The notes: generated by a model not told the origin, from the letters alone. A stretch of 64,000 nt of DNA from Onthophagus taurus (GCF_036711975.1 NC_091973.1:15810001-15874000); one strand, 5' to 3'. Positions 19,170 through 30,171 are shown, counted from the stretch's first letter. Numbers and translations are program-made.

Positions 19170-20440
19170 TTATTTTTCTATTTTAAAATACACAACTTTA
19201 CTTAGAACTAAAATATAATTTTTAAGTGCTTTGGTAATATGTTTTATTCTGTCCTTATGTACTGTAATCACTTTACTGTTTTTTTCTAACACAACGTTTG
19301 AAAATTTATCTTCTTTTACTTCATAAGGTCCTTTATATAAACAATCCATTTTATTACCACTTTCATTTTTAAGTAACACTTGATCATCTTTCTTATAATT
19401 AATTGGTTTACACTGCTTATCATAATGTTCTTTACGTTTTGCTTTCGACTGAATTAAATTATTTTTCGCGTCTGACCATGCATTTTGCAATCGGTATTTT
19501 AATTCTAAAGGATAATCACTAAAATTATATAAAGGTTCAATGGTTTCTAGAATAGATGAAGGCAATTTGCAAGTTTTTCCAAATACGAGTTCATGAGGTG
19601 TATATTTTGTTTCAGTATGAACTGTATTATTGTAAGAGAAACACCAAAATGAAACCCATGAACTCCACGAGTTTACGTTTTTACTTATCTGCATTCTCAA
19701 ATAGCTACCTAGACTTTTGTGCGAATTTTCTAGAGCACCTCACGTCTGATGATGATATGCTGTAGCATTCTAGTGAGTGATTCCTAAAATTTTACAAGTT
19801 TCTTTAAAAGTTTCTGATAGAAATTCAGTACCCTGATCCGTTACTATTTCTGATGGTATCCCATATCTTAGAATAAAATTTTGGACGAATGTTTTAGAAA
19901 CTGTTATAGCTTCTTTATTTTCAATTGGATATGCTTCAACGTATTTACTTAAATCGCACTGCAATGTTAATATATAACGTTTATTTTCTTCATCTACTTC
20001 TAGTGGTCCTACTAAATCTAGAAATACTTTTTCAAAAGCAGAGGAAGCTGTTGTCGTAATTGTTAATGGATGTTTTTTACAATTCGGGTATTTATAACGT
20101 TGACAATCATCGCAACGTTTAATGAAATTTTCAACGTCTTTTTGCATTCCTGGCCATGCGTAACATTTTTTTATATTATTGTATGTCCGGTTTATGCCCG
20201 CATGTCCGCCAGTAGGAAGCATATGATAGTCGTTAATGATAAGTTGTCTAGTTTCTAAATCGTGTACACTTTGTTTACCTTTTACAACTGTTATCTTTAT
20301 ACCTAATCTTTTTATCATCTCATGAGATAGTTTTAATAGTTCTTTTAATAGATTTTCTCGCGCGCTGTCTTTTATAATTACTAACTCTTCTATTTTTTCT
20401 TGCATGCATATTTTCTTTAAATCCCCCAGCGATGTACCTA
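19170..20440 (-). pseudogene. Gypsy-X integrase
   Basis: The upstream frame (19770-20405) has the zinc-binding segment (HAGINRTYNNIKKCYAWPGM, then CDDCQRYK), the first catalytic Asp in FEKVFLDLVGPLE and the second in VTDQGTEF. Two stops near 19767 interrupt the region before ALENSHKSLGSY, which carries the catalytic Glu. The downstream frame (19170-19700) continues with a segment containing HELVFGKTCKLPSSIL and a C-terminal tail with KDDQVLLKNESGNKMDCLYK. Integrase would join the element's DNA copy to the chromosome; the stops prevent that here. Confidence 0.9.
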
Positions 20441-20995
20441 ATTATAACATTTACCTTTACTGCGTTATCTGTCATACTTTTAAGTTGATCTAAAGAAATT
20501 TCTATGCGGGACAAAGCATCTGCTGCCACGTTATTTTTTCCTACTATATATTGAATATCGAAATCATATTCTTCTAAAACTAATCTGAATTTCGTTAATC
20601 TACTGGAAGGATTAGTCATACTAAACAAATAAACAAGTGGTCGATGGTCAGTAAATATTTGGAATTTCCTTCCGAATAGATGTTTTACCGCAAATACAAT
20701 TGCTGTTAGTTCTTTTTCGATTGTACTGTAATTATTCTCGGATTTATTAAGGCTACGACTACAATACGCTACAGGTCTGTCATCACCATTACAAAGAATA
20801 GCACCAACAGCATAACCTGAAGCATCTGTTTTTAAAATAAAAGTGTTATGCTTGGAAAAATTTGGATATTGTAATATAGGTGGACAGATAAGGGTGGCTT
20901 TTAATTTATCAAATGCGTCTTGACACGCGTTATCCCATTTAAAGATTACACCTTTACGTGTTAAATGATTCAAAGGTGCAGCTATATGAGCAAAA
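20441..20995 (-). pseudogene. Gypsy-X RNase H, downstream of the BEL insertion
   Basis: The frame resumes with AAPLNHLTRKGVIFKWDNAC, then ILKTDASGYAVGAILC with the first RNase H aspartate, VAYCSRSLNKSENNYSTIEKE with the glutamate, and IFTDHRPLVYLF with a further aspartate. VGKNNVAADALSR completes the domain. It joins the RT at 27411 exactly when BEL-1 and one copy of TCTTT are removed (YYRRFIKD followed by FAHIAAPL). Confidence 0.9.
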
Positions 20996-21000
20996 TCTTT
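20996..21000. repeat. BEL-1 target site duplication, left copy
   Basis: TCTTT here matches TCTTT at 27411-27415 directly outside the other LTR, the 5-bp duplication expected for BEL/Pao integration. Confidence 0.9.
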
Positions 21001-21402
21001 TGTGTGAGCGCCATCTTTTGGGCGCCGGTAGAAATTGAACGTTAAAAGGATAAAATTGGATCGATCTTTTGGATCGATCTCTTATCGTCGCCACCCTCAA
21101 TGCGATAACACGCGAGTTTTTTCTTTTTAAAAAAATTGAACGTTAAAAGGATAAAATTGGATCGATCTTTTGGATCGATCTCTTATCGTCGCCACCCTCA
21201 ATGCGATAACACGCGAGTTGTTAGATTTTGTAATTTGTGAAAGTAAAACCTTTGTGTGATTTGGGGAAGGGAAAGAGAATTGGGTAAATATAGCAAGAAT
21301 TTCTTTAATTCAGTTTATTTTTTATTATTTCTATTAATTTTGCTTTGAATCAGCACCCCTCTTTTTTTTAATTTTGTCCCGGCATTTATTGCTGCGCGAA
21401 CA
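21001..21402 (+). repeat. BEL-1 5' LTR with a tandem duplication
   Basis: It begins TGTGTGAGCGCCATC and ends GCTGCGCGAACA. A block of about 86 bases from AATTGAACGTTAAAAGGATA to ACACGCGAGTT occurs twice, offset by 100 bases (from 21034 and from 21134). The 3' LTR has it once. The rest of the LTRs are nearly identical. Confidence 0.95.
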
Positions 21403-21872
21403 TTGGTCCTTCGAGCCGGATCGCATTCCGGATTTATTTTCGTTATCATTTTCATTTATTTTTCTTTTTCTTATTATTTTCATTATTTTTCGTCATTACG
21501 CTGTTCATTTCACGTTTCCTTCTTTCATCCAAGCGTTTTCTTTTGATCCTCCACGTTCGACGTTTCGAACATCTGGCAACTAAAAACTTGGATACAGCTA
21601 TTTTTAGCATTACCTTTTATGGTAAACAATTTGGTCCCTTACCTCATTGGTCGCAATCGTTTCGTTTTAAATCGTCCTTACGAAAATCATCCTAAGTATT
21701 TTATATACGTATACCTCGTTCCTTCCACAAGTCTCTCTCTCTCACTCTCTCTCTCTAGGCTTTCTTTCACTCTCTCAAACATTCTCTCTCGCTCTCATCA
21801 ATCGAGTTACGAATCATTAAATAAATTTTGTTTCTATTCTATTTTTAAACAAAATTACTTTATTATCTCATT
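21403..21872 (+). promoter_or_regulatory. BEL-1 primer-binding site and leader
   Basis: TTGGTCCTTCGAGCCGGA directly follows the LTR and is a primer-binding-type sequence shared with BEL-2 (37741 onward). The leader contains a CT-rich tract at about 21729-21800, including several CTCTCT runs, and ends just before the gag-pol ATG. Confidence 0.75.
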
Positions 21873-24800
21873 ATGAGCGAAAAACTTACAAAACTCACTT
21901 TACGCCGTACTGGTTTCTATAACCACCTACTTGAATGCCTAGCCCTGGGTCAAGATACCTCTTCCGATCCTATAAAAAATAGCATTTTTCTTGAACGAGC
22001 ACAAGACATTGATGGCATTTATAAAGATTTCCAAACGGCTCATAATACAATTATTGGACTGATTGAAGAAGCTGACTTTGACGAGCATGATAAAGTTAGA
22101 AAAACAGCAGCTACTGCATACTATACAATCAAAGCTCTCTTTCATCAACGTTCACCACCACCAGCCACAACTAGTAACGTTTCTGCACCATCGTCACCAA
22201 AATTGAATAAAATTTCGTTACCTACTTTTGATGGTAATTATAAGGAGTGGCATACATTTTATGATTTATTTCGTTCTCTGGTCCATGAAAACAATTCTCT
22301 GTCGTCTATCGTTAAATACCAGTATCTGCTTACATCCTTAAAAGGAGAAGCCTTTAATCTTTTAAAAGGATTGCCTGTTACAGAGGCTAACTATGAAACG
22401 GCCTATAAAACCTTAAAAGGAAGATATCATAATAAACGGCATTTAGCCACTTTGTATTTTCTTGAAATCCTTCATGTGAAACCATTGAAGGACGAGTCTG
22501 CAAAAGGTTTTCGATCACTAATTGATACCTTTCATGAAAACGTTGAAGGTTTTCGTACCTTGGAATTCCCCGTTGACAATTGGGATTTCTTACTTTTCAA
22601 TTTAATGTTGCAAAAATTAACAGACGCCATCCGAACAGCCTTTGAAGCGGAATATTCTCATGTAGATATTCCAACCTATGTACAGCTGATGTCCTTCCTT
22701 GAAAAAAGAGCAAAGGCAATAGAGTCAGTTTTATTAACGTCGGGAGATAAAACTTCCCTTGGGCGTTCAAAACCCACCACTCGATCAGTGAATTTAAAAA
22801 TTGAAAATCATTCGAAGACTTCATCGCTGAAATGTATCTTATGCTCAGACTCTCATCCTATATATCGCTGTCACGTTTTTAATGGCAAGTCAGCTCTGGA
22901 AAGATTATCACTTGCAAGAGAACACAATTTGTGTCGGAATTGTCTCAGTCAAAAACATGCAACCCACAATTGCACCTCTACTCGTACCTGCCGTCTATGC
23001 AACCAACATCACCATTCATCCTTACATCTGAAGGGTCAAGGTTCTTCATCTGTTCACGTCGGGACATCCTTCCATGAAATGTCTTCTAATATAAAAGAAA
23101 CAACTCACAAGGTTATTCTACCCATTATTCAAGTCAACACTCCGGATCAATTTGGAAAACTACATACCGTAAATGCTTTAATTGACTCCGGAAGTATGTC
23201 AAACTTTATTTCTGAAAGACTCTCAAAGAAATTACATCTTCCTCGAGAATATACATCATGTGTAGAGATTCAAGGACTAAACTCGATGACATCTCTATGT
23301 AAAAAGGGATCAATTCATTGTTCCGTTCAACCCATCCATTCTCACCAACCATCTTTTCAATTTAAAGCAATCATCACACCAAGCATTTGTTCCAACCAAC
23401 CATCCATTTCATCCATTACCTCCATGTATTCACACCTAAAACACTTAAACATAAATCCAGATAAAAACCTTACCACGATATCCGTCGATCTCTTATTGGG
23501 AGCTGAGCTGGTGCCTCAAATATTTACTGATGGTCGCATTCAGGGCGGACCTAATGAGCCTATTGCGGTTAATTCCGTTTTCGGGTGGATCATAATGGGA
23601 AAATCTTCTATTTCCAATCCAAATCATCACTCAACTTGTCTTTCAACCACCAATGCCTCGCTTGAAAAATCGATTCAAAGATTTTGGGAATTGGAATCCA
23701 TACCAAAAGAAACATCATTATCAAAATCAGAAGAAATGTGTGAATCTCATTTTAAAAAGAACTGTCAACTTACCTCCTCTGGTCGGTTTATGGTTTCGTT
23801 GCCATTCAAAACAAAGGAACCTGTTCTTGGAAATTCTTATACTATGGCGTTAAAACGTTTTTTGTCATTGGAAAATCGACTCCTGAAAAATCCTGCATTA
23901 AAAGATGATTATGTTAAATTTATGAAGGATTATCTTGAATCTAATCACATGACACGTCTGTCATCATTAAAATCTCCTTCTGAAAAATCCTATTATATAC
24001 CACATCATTGTATTGTTCGACCAGAGAGTCTTTCTACAAAACTTAGAGTGGTTTTTGACGCCTCTGCCATAACGTCTAATGGCATATCATTAAATGATAA
24101 TTTATTAATTGGGCGCAAGCTTCAGCAGGATATCGTAAAAATCTTAATGTCATTTAGATGTTTCAACTATGCATTCATCTGCGATATTAAGCAGATGTAT
24201 CGGCAAATTTTGATATCCCCTTCTGATCGGCCGTTTCAGAAGATCTTATGGCGGTTCTCTCCTGCAGAACCGATAGAGGAATATTGTTTAAACACAGTCA
24301 CGTATGGCGTAGCGTCGGCACCTTTTCTGGCTTTACGGACCTTATTGGAATTGGCCAACAAATATGAGAATTACTATCCTAGAGCAGCTACGGTTTTACG
24401 CAACCATGTGTATGTGGATGACATCGTTGCAGGGGCCCAATCGATAAATGAAGCTTTGAAAGTACAGCAGGAATTGATTGATCTATTGGGAAGAGGAAGC
24501 TTTGAGCTAAGAAAATGGGCGAGCAATTGTAAAGAAATATTACGTTCTGTGTCTAATACTGACCTTTCAATGCCAATATCCTTGGATTATGATGACACTC
24601 ATTGCGTAAAAGTGCTTGGATTACAATGGAATCCTACCTCCGATCAATTCCAGTACTCTTTCTCCTCTCGTCCGGCTCCTTGTACCAAAAGATCTATATT
24701 ATCAGAGATCGCTCGAATATACGATCCCCTAGGGTTTCTTACTCCATGTACCCTCAAAGCAAAAATTTACATGCAGCAGTTATGGCAACTAAAAATATCT

Positions 24801-26933
24801 TGGGATGAAACTCCTCCGCTCCATGTAACTGAAAATTGGAAAACATTTAAAAACAATCTTCCAGTGTTATCCGAATGGAGTTTACCTCGATTAATGATTC
24901 CAATTAAAACTCAATCGGTGCAACTTCATTTATTCTGCGACGCTTCTCAACAGGGGTATTGCACAGTTGCCTATTTACGCTCTCAAACTGACACCTCCAT
25001 AACCACATCTTTCATATGTGCTAAAGCTCGTGTCGCACCTCTGAAGACGATTTCAATTCCACGTTTGGAATTGTGTGGCGCAGTTCTTCTTGCAGACATG
25101 TTGCAAAATATTAAGGAAACATTGTCTCCACTTATAGAATTTAAATCAATTACCGCCTGGTCGGATTCGCAAGTCACCTTGGCGTGGATTGCTTCCACCC
25201 CAAGTCGTTGGAGGGTTTTCGTCGCCAATCGTGTGTCTCATATAAATAACATTCTGCCGTCAACTTCTTGGAGATACATTCCCTCGTCCTCTAATCCCGC
25301 TGACTGCGGATCTAGAGGCATGTTCCCAGATCAACTAATTGCCACAGAATTGTGGTGGAAAGGTCCCTCATGGCTTAATAAATCCCCAGAATATTGGCCA
25401 TCTATCAATAAAATTCCTGAAACAGAAGATATTCTACGTGAACAACAACAGAAATTCGTTCAAACAACTGAAATTAAAACTAATATCATTGATATTCTTT
25501 TGAATAAATTTTCCTCACTATCAAAAATTCAACGTATCCTAGCATACATTCAAAGATTCCTAAGTCTATGTCAAAGGCAAAAAGGATGTTCTGGTATAAA
25601 CTTATCTTTGTTTGAAGTTCAGCAGGCTTTAACCACTATGCTCCGCCACGTTCAGAATCAACACTTTTCGTCACTGTTCATTTCCATAAAAAATAACCAA
25701 TTACCCCCTAAACCTCTTCGAAAATTGGCTCCGTTCATTGATAGAGAGGGTTTAATTAGGGTGGGCGGGCGTTTAAAATATGCAGTGATACCATTTGATC
25801 ATAAACACCCAGTGTTGTTACCAAAAACTAATCGGGTCAATGAACTGTTGGTGGAAGAACTTCATAAAAAACATCTTCATGTGGGTCAAAGAACCTTACA
25901 ATCGCTGGTGATGCGACAATATTGGATTCTTGGATCGAGAAGTTTAGTGCATCGTGTTGTATCCAGATGTATCCGTTGCGTAAAATGCAAGCCTCGTTCA
26001 TATGCACCATTGATGGCGGACCTGCCAGCATTTCGAGTAGCTGAAGCTAAGGCCTTTTCCAGGGTAGCTGTGGACTTCGCAGGACCCCTTTATACCACAA
26101 TCAGTCGATGTAGAGGAGCGAAGTGTATCAAATCTTATATTTCTGTATTTGTGTGTACGTCTACAAAAGCCATACACTTAGAATTGGTTTCAGATCTCTC
26201 CACAGAGGCCTTTATTGCGGCTTTGAGAAGATTTACATCCAGAAGAGGTCGATGTACACTCATTCTATCGGACCAAGGAACCAATTTCGTGGGCACATAT
26301 AATAGACTTCAAGAAATGGCAAAGATTTCAGGTCAAAGGCTAGAACTCACGTGGCAATTCCATCCGCCAGGGGCTCCGCATTTTAATGGATTGGCTGAGG
26401 CGGGTGTAAAATCGGTTAAGTCACATTTAATCAGAGTCATCGGAGATCAGAAACTTACCTTCGAGGAGGTCTATACAGTTCTTACACAGATCGAAGCTAT
26501 TTTGAATTCGAGACCGCTTTCGGCGATCACCAAAGATCCAAATGATCTTCAACCATTGACTCCCGCCCATTTTTTATTACTCGAACCTCAAAATACTTCT
26601 GTTTTAGATTTAGATTGTACTCAATTACCCCTCAATCGCTTGGACCGTTGGAAGCTATTACAAAGAATGGTCCAGGATTTTTGGAAACGATGGCACGTTG
26701 AATACTTACATTCGCTTCAACAAAGAAGAAAATGGAACACTCCTGATTCGAGTCCGTCTGTTGGGGATCTCGTCACCATTAAAAATGAATTGCGCCCTCC
26801 GTTGCAGTGGGAAATGGGTAGAATCGAGGCGCTTCATCCTGGAGTTGACGGCGTCATACGTGTGGCGACCGTTAAAACAACACGTGGTCACGTGACTCGA
26901 CCGTTGGTGAAGATTTGTCCGTTGCCCACTTAA
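21873..26933 (+). CDS. BEL-1 gag-pol polyprotein (1686 aa, intact)
   Basis: A single frame with the layout of BEL/Pao proteins. Residues 1-300 are gag (SEKLTKLTLRRTGFYNHL start; LPTFDGNYKEWHTFYDLF). Zinc-binding CILCSDSHPIYRC is near 321 and CRNCLSQKHATHNC plus CRLCNQHHH follow. Protease ALIDSGSMSNFIS has its Asp at about 438. RT runs about 680-930 with LRVVFDASA, FICDIKQMYRQI and the catalytic YVDD at about 847-850. RNase H begins near HLFCDASQQGY (about 1020). Integrase has VDFAGPL (about 1399), LSDQGTNFVG (about 1466) and the Glu in LAEAGVKS (about 1509). No key residue appears to be missing. It makes particles, DNA copies and integration in one protein. Confidence 0.96.
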   Translation: MSEKLTKLTLRRTGFYNHLLECLALGQDTSSDPIKNSIFLERAQDIDGIYKDFQTAHNTIIGLIEEADFDEHDKVRKTAATAYYTIKALFHQRSPPPATTSNVSAPSSPKLNKISLPTFDGNYKEWHTFYDLFRSLVHENNSLSSIVKYQYLLTSLKGEAFNLLKGLPVTEANYETAYKTLKGRYHNKRHLATLYFLEILHVKPLKDESAKGFRSLIDTFHENVEGFRTLEFPVDNWDFLLFNLMLQKLTDAIRTAFEAEYSHVDIPTYVQLMSFLEKRAKAIESVLLTSGDKTSLGRSKPTTRSVNLKIENHSKTSSLKCILCSDSHPIYRCHVFNGKSALERLSLAREHNLCRNCLSQKHATHNCTSTRTCRLCNQHHHSSLHLKGQGSSSVHVGTSFHEMSSNIKETTHKVILPIIQVNTPDQFGKLHTVNALIDSGSMSNFISERLSKKLHLPREYTSCVEIQGLNSMTSLCKKGSIHCSVQPIHSHQPSFQFKAIITPSICSNQPSISSITSMYSHLKHLNINPDKNLTTISVDLLLGAELVPQIFTDGRIQGGPNEPIAVNSVFGWIIMGKSSISNPNHHSTCLSTTNASLEKSIQRFWELESIPKETSLSKSEEMCESHFKKNCQLTSSGRFMVSLPFKTKEPVLGNSYTMALKRFLSLENRLLKNPALKDDYVKFMKDYLESNHMTRLSSLKSPSEKSYYIPHHCIVRPESLSTKLRVVFDASAITSNGISLNDNLLIGRKLQQDIVKILMSFRCFNYAFICDIKQMYRQILISPSDRPFQKILWRFSPAEPIEEYCLNTVTYGVASAPFLALRTLLELANKYENYYPRAATVLRNHVYVDDIVAGAQSINEALKVQQELIDLLGRGSFELRKWASNCKEILRSVSNTDLSMPISLDYDDTHCVKVLGLQWNPTSDQFQYSFSSRPAPCTKRSILSEIARIYDPLGFLTPCTLKAKIYMQQLWQLKISWDETPPLHVTENWKTFKNNLPVLSEWSLPRLMIPIKTQSVQLHLFCDASQQGYCTVAYLRSQTDTSITTSFICAKARVAPLKTISIPRLELCGAVLLADMLQNIKETLSPLIEFKSITAWSDSQVTLAWIASTPSRWRVFVANRVSHINNILPSTSWRYIPSSSNPADCGSRGMFPDQLIATELWWKGPSWLNKSPEYWPSINKIPETEDILREQQQKFVQTTEIKTNIIDILLNKFSSLSKIQRILAYIQRFLSLCQRQKGCSGINLSLFEVQQALTTMLRHVQNQHFSSLFISIKNNQLPPKPLRKLAPFIDREGLIRVGGRLKYAVIPFDHKHPVLLPKTNRVNELLVEELHKKHLHVGQRTLQSLVMRQYWILGSRSLVHRVVSRCIRCVKCKPRSYAPLMADLPAFRVAEAKAFSRVAVDFAGPLYTTISRCRGAKCIKSYISVFVCTSTKAIHLELVSDLSTEAFIAALRRFTSRRGRCTLILSDQGTNFVGTYNRLQEMAKISGQRLELTWQFHPPGAPHFNGLAEAGVKSVKSHLIRVIGDQKLTFEEVYTVLTQIEAILNSRPLSAITKDPNDLQPLTPAHFLLLEPQNTSVLDLDCTQLPLNRLDRWKLLQRMVQDFWKRWHVEYLHSLQQRRKWNTPDSSPSVGDLVTIKNELRPPLQWEMGRIEALHPGVDGVIRVATVKTTRGHVTRPLVKICPLPT

Positions 26934-27109
26934 ATTGAAATACGTAACTTACATTTAATGTCGATTAATTTCTGGTTAACTAATTACCAATTATCATTAC
27001 TTACCTGTTTATTTCCATGTTCATTTAACTAAAACTTTCACGCTATTATAAAAAAAAAAAAAATATCTATATTCCTGTACTCTGTTTATATTTTTGTTGG
27101 TGGGCGGAA

Positions 27110-27410
27110 TGTGTGAGCGCCATCTTTTGGGCGCCGGTAGAAATTGAACGTTAAAAGGATAAAATTGGATCGATCTTTTGGATCGATCTCTTATCGTCGC
27201 CACCCTCAATGCGATAACACGCGAGTTGTTAGATTTTGTAATTTGTGAAAGTAAAACCTTTGTGTGATTTGGGGAAGGGAAAGAGAATTGGGTAAATATA
27301 GCAAGAATTTCTTTAATTCAGTTTATTTTTTATTATTTCTATTAATTTTGCTTTGAATCAGCACCCCTCTTTTTTTTAATTTTGTCCCGGCATTTATTGC
27401 TGCGCGAACA
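27110..27410 (+). repeat. BEL-1 3' LTR
   Basis: 301 bases, TGTGTGAGCGCC to GCGCGAACA, matching the 5' LTR apart from the duplicated block. A short A-rich region and TGGGCGGAA precede it. Confidence 0.95.
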
Positions 27411-28282
27411 TCTTTAATGAAACGTCTATAGTAGTTTACGAATGCGACGAATCTTTTTGTTTCATTAGCATCTTTGGGAACGGGATAATGTTTTATTACT
27501 TCGACTTTTGACTGATCCGGTGAAATTCCTTCAGCGGATATGTTATGACCTAAATAAACAATATCTTTTTTAAGAAATTCACATTTATTTGGGTTAAGCT
27601 TTAAATTAACCTCTCTTAACCTTTGAAGTACTTTTACAAGATTTTTATTATGATTTAGTAATGTATTTCCAAAAACAATCAGATCATCAAGATAAACAAA
27701 ACATATGTCATATGTTAAACCTGACATGGCAATAGTCATTGCACGACTAAAACCGCTAGGACTAACTTTAAGTCCCATTGGTAATCTCGTCATCTACAAT
27801 TGACCTCTATCTGTACTAAAAGCTGTATACGGTCTGCTAGCTTGATCCAATTCTACTTGGTAGTACCCCTGTGATAAATCAAGATGAGAAAAGTACATTG
27901 CACCTGATAAAGAATCTATTATTTCTAAGACAGAAGGCAATGGATAATTATCATCTTCAATCTTTTTGTTTAATAATCGGTAGTCTATAACTACACGCCA
28001 TTTTTTGTTACCATTTTTATCTTCCTTTTTTGGAACAATGAGCAAAGGTGCTGACCATTCTGATCGAGTTTCCTCAATGATACCGTCTTCTAGCATTTTA
28101 TTGACCTGTTTATGAATTTCATGAATTACTGAGTTTTGCAAATATAACTTTTGTTTGTAAACATTAGTAACACCCAAAGTATCATGTTTTAAATGAAAAA
28201 CATCGGAATATTTTGCACACACTCTTTGTAATGTTAGTTTTTCTTCCGCATTTAAATGATCCATTCTTATTAAATCTAGCAA
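27411..28282 (-). pseudogene. Gypsy-X reverse transcriptase, upstream of the BEL insertion
   Basis: The frame from 28282 contains the linker DVFHLKHDTLGVT, then IIEETRSEWSAPLLIVPKK, WRVVIDYRLLNKK and SHLDLSQGYYQVELD. A TAG near 27793 interrupts it. The same frame continues with RLPMGLKVSPSGFSRAM and the catalytic FVYLDDLIVFG, then LGHNISAEGISPDQSKV, to YYRRFIKD where BEL-1 begins. The stop and the insertion are separate inactivating events. Confidence 0.92.
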
Positions 28283-28975
28283 AGTATCTGCCCTATTGAA
28301 GCTTTATTAGTTTGAATGTTGCATATATTATAATTCTCTAGAGTTTCAACTTTTGGAACAAAATTTTTTAATTTAATGTTTTGATCGTTAGTGTTTAGTA
28401 TTCTAACTGGTATTTTATTATCGTTATTGACCTTAACTACAGTATTTGCAACAAAAACACCATCACCTATTTCCTCGTTCAGTACAACTAAATCTCCTTT
28501 TAAGTTAACTGGAAAATACTTAATATACTGACGCATCTGAGTTAATGGGTACAGAAACTTTAACATTGTCAATCCAAAGAGATAGTAAAAATGTTTCGTA
28601 ATTTATTGTGGCAAAATATTTGAAAAAGAAATCTGATCCTAATATTCCCTGAAATTGACAATTTGGATTATTAATTACTATAAACTGATGTGTTATACAT
28701 TTTTCGTTATTAATTTGTAAAAGGATATCTGCTGATCCAAGCGAAGTTACTGAACCGCTAATGCCTTTAACCTCAAGTTTATTGAATGGATTTATTACAT
28801 GATCGTCATTTAAAAATTCTTGAAAAAATTTGCTGACAGAAGCTCCCGTGTCAATTAAAAATGAAAAACATTTATTATTACTCCTAAAATTTATATAATT
28901 TAACCCGTTTAAATTGTAACTTACTACTATTTCATCTTTATTAGTTACGAAAAAATTTTTCTAAATTATTGTCAG
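28283..28975 (-). pseudogene. Gypsy-X protease region
   Basis: The minus strand encodes FLIDTGASVSKFFQEF (catalytic DTGA) near 28830-28870 and QFQGILGSDFFFKY further on, the second conserved aspartic protease block (GxxGxDF type). A frameshift near 28570 precedes the segment LVVLNEEIGDGVFVANTVV, which links protease to RT. The domain order agrees with gypsy elements. Confidence 0.8.
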
Positions 28976-29873
28976 ATTGATTTTGAATGTCATTAAAATT
29001 TTGGTTGTTATTAGAGTTTTTCTGAGCAGTTTCGGAATAGTACACATGTCCTCTTGCAGAGCCTCTATAGGTACTAGTACTAGGTCGACGATTATTTCCA
29101 CGAAAGCTATTTGATGGTCTGAAATTTATTTATATAGTTAATGTCTCGGCGTTATCATCCGCTTGTGAAATAGTGAGATTCACAAATAATTCTTCGACAC
29201 TTTTGCCGAACTCTTCAACTGTTCTAGAACCTTGTCTTGCATTATTCAACTTTACAGAAAGCACAGCTGCCGAATGTTTGGTTAAAAAGTGTTTTTCTAA
29301 ATCTTTAACTAAATCATTATTACTATTATAATTACTATTCATTCGCAACTTAGCACTTTGTGAACGTTTTGTCTTTAGTACATATTTAGTTAATAATTGT
29401 TTACCTGCATCATTCAACAATTCATCGTATAATTTAATTGAGTTGATAAGCTGTTTGGTGGTATCTTCCGTACCATCCATAGATGGAAGCAAAGAACCTG
29501 CCGTTTTTAAGTCAAATGAACTCATTTTTGTTTCGTCTTTTACAGTTATATCAGAACCTAACTCTATATTATCGGATAAAGATTCGATTGCTTTACGTCT
29601 ACTTTCTAAAACCTCATTACAACTATTGAAATATTTTTTAATTGCTTTGCAAAAGTTTTTTATTTCTGTAACTCTATCACTATCATATTTCCCTAGCTTA
29701 AATTTTTCTTTTAGATCTTTAAATTCAACTTCTAAGCTTTCTAATTTAATTACCTTACGATTAATCACTGAAATATCCTTACGCCTCTCTTCATTGTCCT
29801 TGGTTAGGTTTCTCTGTATTACACGCAGCTCTTCAAGAAGATGCCGAAAACTCGTCACAATCACTTCCGACAT
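28960..29873 (-). CDS. Gypsy-X gag
   Basis: The open part (29130-29873, 247 codons) starts MSEVIVTSFRHLLEEL and is a long charged helical protein, with SFDLKTAGSLLPSMDGTEDT at about 118 and a capsid-like segment with TVEEFGKSVEELFVNL near the end. A frameshift near 29130 moves the tail, which continues with an Arg/Asn/Gln-rich stretch (SFRGNNRRPSTSTYRGSARG) to a stop near 28965. Like gags of several insect gypsy groups, it has basic RGG-like residues but no CCHC knuckle. Confidence 0.7.
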
Positions 29874-29922
29874 TCAATAGACATAATCGCGCACATCTCT
29901 TGCTTGGTGTAGAGAATTTAAT

Positions 29923-30171
29923 TTATAAGTCTTGGCTTCGGCTAAGATGACGCTTCAATCTTCCTTCCATAGCCCTTTCTCTCACTCGTACCAAATATAT
30001 CACCGCTCCACAGCAGCAGCACGTAAATATTAAAACAACACCAATAAATGCGATTATACCGAAAATTTCGAATATATGACCCGTTGAAACATCAGATGTT
30101 TGACCACCACTATTTCCGGATTGAACTATAATTATCTCTTCTTTAACTTCCTTGGATTGTTGCTTTCCCAT
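29923..30171 (-). CDS. Small predicted acylated membrane protein encoded before gypsy-X gag
   Basis: 82 codons, starting about 100 bases after the primer-binding site and ending about 50 bases before gag. The start MGKQQSKEV fits the N-myristoylation pattern (Gly2, Ser at position 6). Residues about 33-61 are a single hydrophobic segment that contains four consecutive cysteines (51-54), a typical palmitoylation context. The tail (RVRERAMEGRLKRHLSRSQ) is basic. The predicted layout is a lipid-anchored or single-pass membrane protein with a basic face, possibly acting with gag at a membrane. I do not know a named family for it. It keeps a clean frame although RT and integrase are broken. Confidence 0.6.
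   Translation of the reverse strand: MGKQQSKEVKEEIIIVQSGNSGGQTSDVSTGHIFEIFGIIAFIGVVLIFTCCCCGAVIYLVRVRERAMEGRLKRHLSRSQDL

Larger units (their letters stand above)
21001..27410 (+). mobile_element. BEL-1, complete BEL/Pao retrotransposon
   Basis: LTRs at 21001-21402 and 27110-27410 flank a leader, one uninterrupted gag-pol frame and a short 3' region. The target duplication TCTTT is intact. The left LTR is 101 bases longer than the right because of an internal tandem duplication. The element sits antisense inside gypsy-X, at the RT/RNase H boundary. All parts needed for autonomous movement are visible, so it may be or may recently have been active. Confidence 0.95.

Noticed and set aside
21729-21800. 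CT-rich tract as an independent microsatellite locus
   Set aside because: It lies within the BEL-1 leader and is part of that element.
29443-29880. Plus-strand protein of 145 codons
   Set aside because: It is antisense to gypsy-X gag and has the composition expected of a shadow frame.
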